From Carallia brachiata (taxonomy: Eukaryota > Streptophyta > Magnoliopsida > Malpighiales > Rhizophoraceae), in NCBI GenBank assembly GCA_021464245.1, contig JADCRB010000066.1, positions 1,587,548 to 1,651,547 on the forward strand: 64,000 nucleotides of DNA. Reading direction: 5' to 3'. Within the stretch, counting starts at the first letter, position 1. Each line of letters opens with the position of its first letter. Below the pieces are notes generated by a model. The model ran no database searches and was not told where the DNA came from. It saw only the letters and a program-made list of their open reading frames with translations. Shown here piece after piece: positions 46,225 through 55,294 of the stretch. The translations under genes were made by a program, and so were the position numbers.

Positions 46225-46783
46225 ATCCCAAATCAAAATGCATAGGTATCTAACTGGAAGTAAGGTTGTCAGAACCGGACCGGCCATCGAACCGGAAACA
46301 TTAGTAGGTTAAAGTTCAACCGATTGAACCGGTATTTATTAATATGTATATGTATAAAAGTAATTTAAAAAAATAATATTTATACATGATTATTAAATAT
46401 TACTTTTTTTATTTTTAAGGATTAAATTGAAAGTTTTGATAAATTTAGAACTAAATTGAAAGTTTTGATAAATTTAGGATTAAATTGAAAATTTTAATTA
46501 AATTTAAAACTCAAATTATAATTTAAATAAACATTAGGATCAAATTACAATTTATAAAACTTTTATACAGGTTTGAACCAGTTGAACCGGGTCCGGTTTT
46601 TCACCGATTTTTACTGGTTTTGACCGATTTTTGACCGGTTCAGACCTGTTTTGACCGGTCCGAGTTGAGGGGTAACAGTGATCATGAACCGTCTCGGACC
46701 TTTGGCCGATCACCAGTTGAACCGGTCGGACCGACCGGTCTGAGCTGATTTTAACAACATTGACCGGAAGATTGTGAATAAAT
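46225..46783 (+). promoter_or_regulatory. U1-c promoter, unit 3, split by an hAT element
   Basis: A near-USE ATCCCAAATCA (46225-46235, two changes) and a TATA-like GAATAAAT (46776-46783) are pushed apart by a 502-bp hAT insertion plus an 8-bp TSD. In the other units they are about 30 bp apart. The promoter should be dead in its original form. Confidence 0.75.
46261..46762. mobile_element. Non-autonomous hAT element hAT2 (unit 3 only)
   Basis: A 502-bp element of the same TIR family as hAT1 (left TAAGGTTGTCAGAACCGGAC; right end reversed CAATGTTGTTAAAATC). The 8-bp TSD has one mismatch (ACTGGAAG 46253-46260, ACCGGAAG 46763-46770). Units 1 and 2 show the empty site. The core has three repeats of an AAATTGAAAGTTTTGATAAA type motif. 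No transposase. Confidence 0.9.
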
Positions 46784-46813
46784 TACTCCAATCATGCAAT
46801 TAACAACCCTCAT

Positions 46814-46974
46814 TTACTAACCCGGACGGGGTTGATGGGCGATCAAGAAAGCCCATGGCCTAGTTTAGTGGCCACCATTGCACCTAGGAGGTGCACCCAC
46901 CTAAGGTCTTCCCAATGGGCGGAGCCTACGTCATAATTTGTGGTAGTGGGGGCTTGTGTTCACACGGCCCCGGC
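46814..46974 (+). ncRNA. U1 snRNA variant U1-c, uninterrupted (unit 3)
   Basis: This is the only unsplit U1-c and the empty site of the copia insertion (CCTAC at 46925-46929). The body has the 70K loop GATCAAGAAAG, the U1A loop ATTGCAC and the Sm region ATAATTTGTGG. The 5' end reads TTACTAACCCGG, so three of the first ten bases differ from ATACTTACCT. Two lie in the splice-site pairing region (T6 to A, T10 to C). The promoter is split by hAT2. It is either a U1 variant with altered specificity or, more likely, a non-expressed copy. Confidence 0.85.
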
Positions 46975-47110
46975 AATTCTTACTCAATGTTTTATTTTAA
47001 TTCTTTTGAAGTTAATTCTTTCGACCGATGCTTCCCTATGCCTGTGAGGAAGAGAGATGATTTGTGTAAATATGGTAGTTTTTTTTTTTTTTTCTCTTTT
47101 GGTGCAAATA

Positions 47111-48654
47111 TGGGAGATTTGTAAAATACGGAGTATTGATAGATGTTTGCTTTCCGTAAACATAATTTGATCACATCTTGACCTTTGAACCGAAAACATC
47201 ATTTCATTTGGTAACATGGACATATTTTTCCTCTGCCGATTATATAAAACATTAATTAGTGCTCATAAACATATGATTGCATAGATGTAACATTCTTGTT
47301 TAGTTATAGTCCAACAATTTTATGAGTTTAGGTATTGTCCAACAATTTTGTGGAGTTCGATGATTGGTTTTGTACTTACAACAAATAATTATTGATTATC
47401 ATGCACATCTATGAGCTTGTGTCTATAATCGTGTTTATTTTTCGTGACTACATAATATTTATGATAATAAATTCACAATCACAAGAAACTAAATCTGTTA
47501 AAAAGTTGGGAGAACGTTAACAATGCAAAACTACAAATTTAAGGGCTTTGCTCTGATAGATTGCTACTGTTGGCCTGTTAGCCTTACTGATATTTCAAAA
47601 GATAATGGTTACTTGCTAATCTCTCCATTTTTTTCTCCTTTTTGCTGCTATTGTTAATTTCTCAAAACGGAGTACTTAATAAATCTGGCAGCATCCTTGG
47701 CTACAGAGAACAATTCAAATCTTGGGATTTAGATTTACGACTTAGATTCTTGGAAATTTAGACATTTGATATTTCTTTTTTTTTTTTCTTTTTGGTCTAT
47801 AAAATAAGTAAGCATGCATAATGTCTCACAGACATGTTAGAAAGATTTGCTTGAACCTCTTATCTGATATAGAACAAGCAATCTACATCAAAACTACGAA
47901 GGAGCAAACCTCACGACAAACGTCACTGGACAAAATTGCAAATTTTATCTCAAATACAACAAATATATATTCACGGCCTCAGAAAACAGTATAGATCTGT
48001 GGAATCCATGTTATGTTTGGGCTCGTTAGTGTTAGAGATACTTCAAGTGCCACAAAAATAAAACTTCAATCCCAATATTTAACTCCGTAAGCATTGGACC
48101 CTGTGTTGGGTGTTGACACTTTCAAGTCCGATGAGCGTAGTGGCAAGCAGCTGACGTAAACATAGCCAAACTCTTATTACGTAAATCATTTCATAGTTCT
48201 AGTATAAGGAATGGAAAACTATTGATTTTAGGCCTTCCCCTAAAAAAACAGAAAAGAAAAAACAAAAAAAAAAAACCTTAAAATTACTATATTTACTGAT
48301 AAAAATTTAGAATGGCATAAGAAGGCATAGGAAGGCTAAATAGTTACCTTGTTAACAATTCACGGAAAGAATACAGTGGACATACATTAATTTATACTGT
48401 TAGATTTTAAAATAATTGAATTTGAAAGAAAAAAAATATATAATAATAAACATATCCCAGTAGTCAAAATCTTAAAATTTGCCTTTGGCGAATTTTATTG
48501 ATCAGCTCGAGCTTGGACTAAGATTTGATCGCTTGATTGACAAAAAAATGTCTTACAAGTTATAACCACAAAGCTTGGACTTGGACTGGAATTGATTAGG
48601 GCTTAGATCTTATTAGGATCCAGGGTTTGAAGCTTAGACTGGAATTGATTGAGG
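47111..48654. other. Right-hand module: spacer with the U1 missing
   Basis: Spacer up to about 47300 matches the DNA upstream of U1-a and U1-b, ending near ATTGCATAGATGTAACATTC. From about 47320 it matches the DNA downstream of U1 (GATTGGTTTTGTACTT and onwards). The U1 promoter and gene expected between them are absent. The rest is U1-to-U5 spacer. A 53-bp tandem duplication near 48581-48680 repeats the U5 3' flank. Confidence 0.65.
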
Positions 48655-48783
48655 CTGAGATCTTATTAGGATCCCGCCCCGCCAAAAATTGGTGTATGCC
48701 ACTATTTACAGCAAGCACACGATATTCTTTAGTAAAAGGCGAAAGAATAGTTCGCTCTGTGCTCACTGAATGGCTCCATGGCT
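48655..48783 (-). ncRNA. U5 snRNA, U5-c (best preserved)
   Basis: On the minus strand it starts AGCCATGGAGCC. The invariant loop 1 CGCCTTTTACTAAAG (48727-48741) sits on a stem (AACTATTCTTT / AAAGAATAT). The Sm site AATTTTTGG (48682-48690) is followed by a GC-rich 3' stem start. It is the only U5 in the window with body, Sm site and promoter all present. The interval between loop 1 and the Sm site is longer than in U5-b (GTGCTTGCTGTAAATAGTGG). The 3' end is set approximately because the flank is duplicated. Confidence 0.9.
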
Positions 48784-48804
48784 TGCACAATCTCGTGGCT
48801 CGTC

Positions 48805-48856
48805 TATTTCAATTGCAATTTTTCACATAAGTAATTGTTTATAGCCGATGTGGGAC
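48805..48856 (-). promoter_or_regulatory. U5-c promoter (minus strand)
   Basis: Perfect USE GTCCCACATCG on the minus strand (48846-48856), a 33-bp gap, and a weak TATA-like TTGAAATA (48805-48812), about 22-29 bp from the U5 start. Confidence 0.8.
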
Positions 48857-49248
48857 TACATGACTTGGCATTGTGCTTCCCAATCGTTGGAGAGAAAGAA
48901 AGATATTTCCTTAAAAAGGTTAGAACATTCCCATTCTGAAATACAAAAGCTTATTGATACCGATGAATTAGAACAAAATTTTAGTCCAGATTGGGTTCAT
49001 AAATGATGTCAAAAATCTTAATATTTCGCTTGTTGACACTGATAAGAGTCGCGTTGGAGCCTTTGAGGCATCTCTCATGGGTATATCTCATACAGTGATG
49101 TGAGACTCTCAACCATTACAATGTCAAAGCTAATGAACATCAAGGACATAAACTAAGTGCCTGAGTTTTTAATTTTTGTTTAAATATTGCTGTTGAATTA
49201 CAAGATGCAGAATTAAACTATTTATGAGATATGAGGTTCGAATCATGT
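48857..49248. other. Distal flank of U5-c
   Basis: Resembles the flanks at 1-130 and 6815-7150. No gene recognised. Confidence 0.5.
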
Positions 49249-49256
49249 ATGTTACT

Positions 49257-49942
49257 CAATGTTGTAAGAACCGGACCGGACATTGAACCGGAAAGTTTAG
49301 TGGTTCAAGGTCTAACCGGTTCAACCGGTTTAACCGGAAATTGAACCGGTAAAACCGGTATTTAATATTAAATATATAAAAATTATATTTATATATATTA
49401 TATATCAAAATTTATATGTAAAATATAATATTATAATCCATATATATGTATTAGAATACTTACATTTGTAAATTTAAAATATATAATTTAGAATTTATTA
49501 TAAGGTAAAATTAACAATTTAAAAAAATTAATAATTGTCTTAACAAAAAAAGAAAATAGTAAGTGTTAATTTATTAGATACATAATATAGTGTGTGTATT
49601 ATATGAGATATTTGAGAAAATAATAATAATAAGTAAAAAAAAAAAAAAGATTACAATAAGTTATAAATTGGTTTAGTGGCATGAGACTTACATTTCATAG
49701 TGGAGGTCAGGGGTTCGAAAACTAAATTCTACAAAATTTGAAAATTTTTCTTAATTATCAAAACTGACCAACCCGGTCAACCCGGACCGGTTCACCGGTT
49801 TGACCGGTTGAACCGGTCCGTTGACCGGGTTTTGACCGGTCCGGTTCATAGCTTCTTTAAGCATCAACCCGGACCGGATCTCTGACCGGTCACCGGTCCG
49901 ACCGGTTGAACCGGCCGGTCCGGTCCGGGTTTGAAAACCATG
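49257..49942. mobile_element. Non-autonomous hAT element hAT3
   Basis: A 686-bp element of the same TIR family (left CAATGTTGTAAGAACCGGAC; right TTTGAAAACCATG), with a perfect 8-bp TSD ATGTTACT (49249-49256, 49943-49950). ACCGG-rich ends and an AT-rich core. No transposase. Confidence 0.92.
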
Positions 49943-50029
49943 ATGTTACTATAAATTTTGCATTTAATGACTACCAAAGTATACCCGTTAGTTAGACCAC
50001 ATAAGCCGTCAATAAAAATTAAGGAAAAA

Positions 50030-50240
50030 ACTACATTTCCGGAAGAAAAAGCACGCGAATTGCTGCCCGAACGCAACTAGGCGGATTCAATGTGCAACTA
50101 ACTGAATTACATGTGCAACCAATTATAAGAAGAAAATTGCTCTTATATTTAGTTGCACATGCAATTCGATCAGTTGCACATTGAATCCGACTGGTTGCAT
50201 TCGGGCAGCAATTCAAACACATTTTCTTCTGAAAACGTAA
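50030..50240. mobile_element. Foldback MITE-like repeat
   Basis: Arms of about 80 bp (around 50041-50122 and 50151-50233) are inverted copies sharing AATTGCTGCCCGAA and GGATTCAATGTGCAACT. The short loop is AT-rich. It belongs with the GTGCAAC-bearing foldbacks at 7.8 and 51.6 kb. Confidence 0.75.
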
Positions 50241-51482
50241 CAGTGCTCAAAAATTAATTAAGATGTCTTTGGCATTGTAATTGTGGTCAAAATATGAATC
50301 CTATGACCGCTGTTGTACAGTAAAACCATGAAGTGGAATGGGCTAAAACTGGATAATAACTCAAATGTAATGGGCCAGAGCTTACGAGCCGAGCCATTGT
50401 CAAATGCCCTCAATGAAACTTAAAGTTTGCTCCTTCATGCTTTCTGGTTGTTTTTTCTTGGTAAATCTTATGTAAGTTCACTGTAAGCTGTTTTTAGGTC
50501 TTCAGTTTTTTTTTACCCTAAATTGGGGTAATTTATTGTCGCTTAAATTTTTTTTGACCAAATAAATTAAGGAAAAAAAAAAGATTTGATCCCATTTTAA
50601 GGACCAATATGGAACTTCGCTACTATTACAAAATTAAGATTTTTTATTTTTTTTCCTTATCACAATTCAAATAGGAGAGATTGGAATAAGATTACCAGCC
50701 ACATTTTTGGGTTTGTTTTGTGAAAAATTTTAGCAAAAAATGATTAGCATTATTCTTTTATGTAATAAGAATGGAAAGTGAATCTGCCTGGGTTTTTTTT
50801 TGACGGAAAAATTTGCCTGGGTATTACATGGAAATTAGTAAGAAATTTTGTATCTTACTATTTTACTCCCTGTAAGTTGCGTACAGTGTTTAAACATTTT
50901 ACCCAAAAAACCAAAAAAAAAAAAAAAAGGGCTTAAGCTCAACGACATTTAACATCTTTTGTTAGTAGTGGCTAAATTTATACAAGAAAAACCCTTATGC
51001 TCCCCTTCAACTTCCAAACTAATTATCTTTCCCAACCCATTTCACTTAACTTTAACATGGTATTTTTTTTATAATGGCATATGTATAATTATTTTGAATT
51101 TCCAGGAACAGACATTTAAGGGAAGAGGTTTATTGTTATTACACATCTAACAATAGTTTTATTTTTTAGCAATTTAAATACGATATGTAACTCATTACAG
51201 CGACCTAATTAGAGATCCCAAAATCCCATGTGGATTTGTAACCATCTTTAGGAGGCACCACTAGGTAAGTGTAGTTTACGGAGGTACAAATTAAAACAAA
51301 GATTTATTTCAAGAACATCAAAAAAAAAAAAAAAAAAAAAATTCACATTGGTTATCTTGCGTTTGTGTGACTGTTAAGCTAAATAGTTTTAAGAAATCCT
51401 AGATTGCATAACTTTGTTGCCGTACTTGTGGGCACATGATGATATGAGAGAATTGAATGTATATTAAAAAGGGAAAAAGTTT

Positions 51483-51692
51483 ATGGCCAAATGATTCTCT
51501 TAATTGTCTCCATACAAATTTTTTTTTGCAATCAGGAACGTATTTTGTGCAACCAAATCGATAAAAAGTAATTCAAAAAATATTATTATTTTTTCGTTGC
51601 ACATTTTTTCTATATGGTTGCACAAAAAATGCTTGTGGCTGCACAAAAAAAATTCATGTGGACGTAGTAGGGAAAAGTTGTTTGGCCATGTA
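51483..51692. mobile_element. Foldback MITE-like repeat
   Basis: Inverted arms of about 85 bp begin ATGGCCAAA at the left (51484) and end TTTGGCCAT at the right. They share TTTTGTGCAACCA in the inner part. The target-site duplication is not clear. Confidence 0.72.
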
Positions 51693-52021
51693 ATGATCTC
51701 AAAAAAAAAATAATAATAATACATTGTTAAATGACATTGGTTTGACTGCAAACCTACTCCTGTTTAGTTAAGCGTGAGCTATATAGCGGAACAAGTGGTG
51801 CTCAATAGTTTTTCCGTAACTGATATCCATTAACACAAAATAAAATTAAATGAAACAAATATCTCAACAGATCAAAATTTTCCATAAAAGCCAATTTGGA
51901 GAGATTTGCATTAAATTACTTAACTACTCTCCCTCTAAACTATCTTACTACTTAATGCATACCAAAAACGCATATCTCAACATTTATACTATAGGTTACT
52001 TTCCTTAATTTGTTTGCTTAT

Positions 52022-52028
52022 CTATAAA
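52022..52028 (+). promoter_or_regulatory. Possible TATA box of the OVATE-family gene
   Basis: CTATAAA lies about 115 bp upstream of the start codon, a fitting place for a TATA box with a short 5' UTR. Confidence 0.5.
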
Positions 52029-52135
52029 CCACCACCATTGCCATTGGTTTTTAAATTAACCCCCTCATACAATTACCAATCTCCATTGTTAATTTTCACT
52101 TCCATGGTTTTCACTCAAAGCCCCATCAACCAAAA

Positions 52136-53061
52136 ATGACAAAGAAGCTCCAAAAGTCCCTCCAAGACTACATTGCCAAGATCAAAAGTCATAATCCAAG
52201 TCTCCAATTCCCTTCCAATAGCCTTTTATCAAAAAAGAAATGGATATCATCAGGCTGCAAGCACCCCAAGACCCCATCATTATTTACCGATGATCACAAC
52301 CAAAATGTAGCCGGCCATGAAGATGGAAGCAACAAAGATATGGCTGCAACACTTGTTGATGTCGATCGCTTCCTCTTCGAGAATTCAAGTCACTTTACAT
52401 CCAAAACGATGAAGAAAATGTGCATCGCAGAGAAGATGGTCGAAGAAAAGGTAAAGAAAATGATGATCAAGTTTGGAATTGTCCTGATCAATTCTCATCA
52501 TTTGAATCCCCTAGGTTCACTGATCTAACACCGGTCAATTGGCGGTCCGAACGCTTCTTCGTGGACCCCCGTTCATCGAGCTCGCTTATCGAGGAGGCAC
52601 GGTCGAGCTTAACCAACACATCCGAGGACATGGGGTCAACTTCAACATCAACCAATACCTTAAATGACTCCACAAGTTGCAATGACATGAAGAAGGTCTC
52701 CACGGCCAACAGCCTAAGTGAGTTCTCTAGTGCTTGTGATACAAAGGATGTCAATCTTCCAAGTGATTGCATTGCTGTGTTAGAGTATTCGCCAGACCCA
52801 CGCCACGATTTTCGCCGGTCCATGGAAGAGATGGTGGAAGCAAGATTGCAACAATGTGGTAGAGTTGACTGGGATTACATGGAAGAGCTTTTGCTTTGTT
52901 ACATGAACTTGAATGACAAGAAGTCACACAAGTTCATATTAAATGCCTTTGTGGATCTCATCGTGGGTTTGCGTCAAAATTCGGACAACGTTCCGGCGAG
53001 ATCACGAGATTCTCGAATTGCAAGAGAGAGTAACAGAAAATCGAGGAGAAATGTAACGTGA
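52136..53061 (+). CDS. OVATE family protein, one-base frameshift
   Basis: OVATE proteins are plant-specific transcriptional repressors that work with TALE homeodomain proteins and affect organ shape and cell walls. The start is ATG 52136 (MTKKLQKSLQDYIAKIK). The family block near residue 80 begins in one frame (DVDRFLFEN) and continues in the next (FKSLYIQND), which places a missing T at GAGAATTCAAG, 52380-52390. After the shift about 225 codons run to TGA at 53061. The OVATE domain lies near the C-terminus (about 52765-52980: SPDPRHDFRRSMEEMV, VDWDYMEELLLCYMNLND, FILNAFVDLIVGL). Total length would be about 308 residues, usual for the family, with no intron. Without the shift the first frame stops after 130 codons and lacks the OVATE domain. 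The cause is either a pseudogene lesion or an assembly error at a T run. Confidence 0.92.
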
Positions 53062-55294
53062 AATTTCAGCAGTTGTAATAGAGATTATGCAGTACATTTG
53101 ATGCATCCTTAATACAAGTTTATATTGCATTATCATGATTGTTGAATACACATTTTATCCTCAATATTAATTGATATTATGCATCAAAATACTAAAAATG
53201 TACAAATAACAATCACAATATTAGAGTATGTGAATCCCGTATTGGATTCGTATAAACTCAATTGTGTTCATGTAACATCTCCAACAATGGAGTTTAATTT
53301 GTTATGAAACATGTTAGGTTTTTTAAACTGTTCTTAGCATTTTTCACCTTAGGCATCACATGGAATATATGCATATAATATACGGTATGCGCAATTTTTC
53401 CAAGGTGCATCGCTTTGATTGTGATTGAAGATTCGATTTCTTGTGGTTTTTGGCAAGATTATGCGACATTAATTAGATTGGTCTTTGTCTGTGCATGTTC
53501 CCCGGTGATTAGATACCTTGATATTATGATATATGTTATTTTAGAGGGCAGTTACAACATCACAAAAAATAGACAAGGGCATGAGCTAAAGTGGTAGGTG
53601 TAGATCTTGCGCAAGACTTCTTTTTTTTTTTTTAATTGAAAAAACTTAGCATTATACACTAATAAGTAAATGTACACACAGATTACTTAAACAACTGTAT
53701 AAGCAAGTATAAATTTTTGAATGACTGTATATGCATTTTTGTTATCACTTTTGCACATTAATCTTAGTTGTATGCACATCATAAATTTTTCTTTAAAAAA
53801 ATAAATAAATAAAGATGTAACACTTTCGTTGAATGTACAATGCTACATTACTTTATCCTTTTCTCTATCTCTTAATCCGGTCTCTCTAACTTTATTGGTT
53901 ATTTTAATGTTGTCTAGAAATAAACCTCACTGTTTCTATTTCTATCCGCATATTCCCCCATTAAAATTTATAATTGGCTTGAGATTGAATTGCCATCACA
54001 ATGGCGGCTCTTGTATTTTAAGAAATTCTTTTCCTTGATAAAGCATAAATTTCAGAGCATCTTAACAAGAAAATCCTGAAAACCAAAATCCTTCCACGAC
54101 CTAAAAAACTTGTTTGTGGATTTAAATTTTTCAATTTGAGATATTTCAAATTCAAGTTATTCAAGTTCAAGTGAATTAAGTTTTAAGTCATTAAGATTCG
54201 AATTATTTTGATTTTAGTTGTTTTAGGGCCTATGTCATTGACTTTTATAGTAAATGCAAATTAGGTCAATCAATTCAGATTGACTTTTGCCTCCTCTACT
54301 ACCCACAGTTTCATGATGCAAATTCCGTCAAAAAGAGTGATGATGAAGTAGAATTTTGTTGTCAAAAGGAAATCCAATTAGGAAAATTGAGAAAGAAAGG
54401 AGGTTCAGAGGAATGGGCAGAGCCACAAAAGAAAAAATATTGACAATGCCAAAGGGCTGTATTCATATTGAAACAACAGCCCAGGCAAGCATTCTTACCC
54501 AAAATTCACATTGACAAAAGTGAACCCATATTGCAAATGTTATAAAATCCTATCCAATATGAAACCATCAGAGCAAGCAAGAGCTACAGCTTATCCTTTT
54601 CTTCATGCCTTTTAGGCAAGAGGGCATTATGCCTAGAGATGCAGTTTCCCATGTAGCTATGCTTAACTGCAGTTTCACTCTAGCAGGTATCAGCATCATA
54701 AAAAAAATTAAATTGTTTCATTTGAAAATATACAGACTCAAAAATTATCCCTGCACCGTCAAAACCAGACATTAATTTCCCCGTCTGAACACAGATGATT
54801 CTGTACTCCACCTTATCACTGGCTTGTCAAGAGTCCCTAAAAGCAAAAGAGCTTCTTGGTGGCAATAGATCATTCTGTTGTACCAAAAGCCTTCCAAGTT
54901 TGAAACCTTTTGTTTGACATTGAAAAGCAAACTATCTCCTGTTCATCATCCAGAAAAAGGCAAGGACTTGACCCATAGGAATACCTGCTAATACTAAAAA
55001 GCCGAAAAGGAATTGTTAAAAGCGAGGCTGCCCCTTTCCCCTTCTCTTTTCTTGGAGAACTCCTGATGCCTAGCCTCAGCTACCTAGAAAAACAATCGAG
55101 AAGAGAAAAACAATCTGTGTCAAGGCCAAGTCTTAAGCTTAGCGTGCCAAACCCAACTTGAGCACTTTGAAAGTTGAATAGTCTCCATGTTGATTTTGCC
55201 ATTGTATACTCAATTCCATCTTCAAATCCATGGAAACATATGTCCCACCAAATTCAAATTGTTACCGTCCTATAAAACGAATTAAGTAACCAAA
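53062..55294. other. Intergenic region between the OVATE gene and RTEL1
   Basis: AT-rich DNA with no gene, tRNA or clear element that I can support. It should contain the 3' UTRs of both convergent genes. Confidence 0.5.

Larger units (their letters stand above)
34917..47110 (+). repeat. Tandem snRNA repeat unit 3 (about 12.2 kb, no copia insertion)
   Basis: This is the third copy, with the same gene order as units 1 and 2. It carries the left hAT element and a private hAT element upstream of U1-c, but U1-c itself is uninterrupted. The right border (AATA, 47107-47110) runs on into native flank rather than into another junction, so the array ends here. Confidence 0.93.
49951..52020. other. 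Distal end of the snRNA cluster and unique spacer
   Basis: About 50265-50450 still matches the U5-to-U2 spacer, but no U2 follows, so the cluster ends near 50.6 kb. Beyond this lie two foldback elements, long A and T tracts and no recognisable gene until 52136. Confidence 0.6.
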
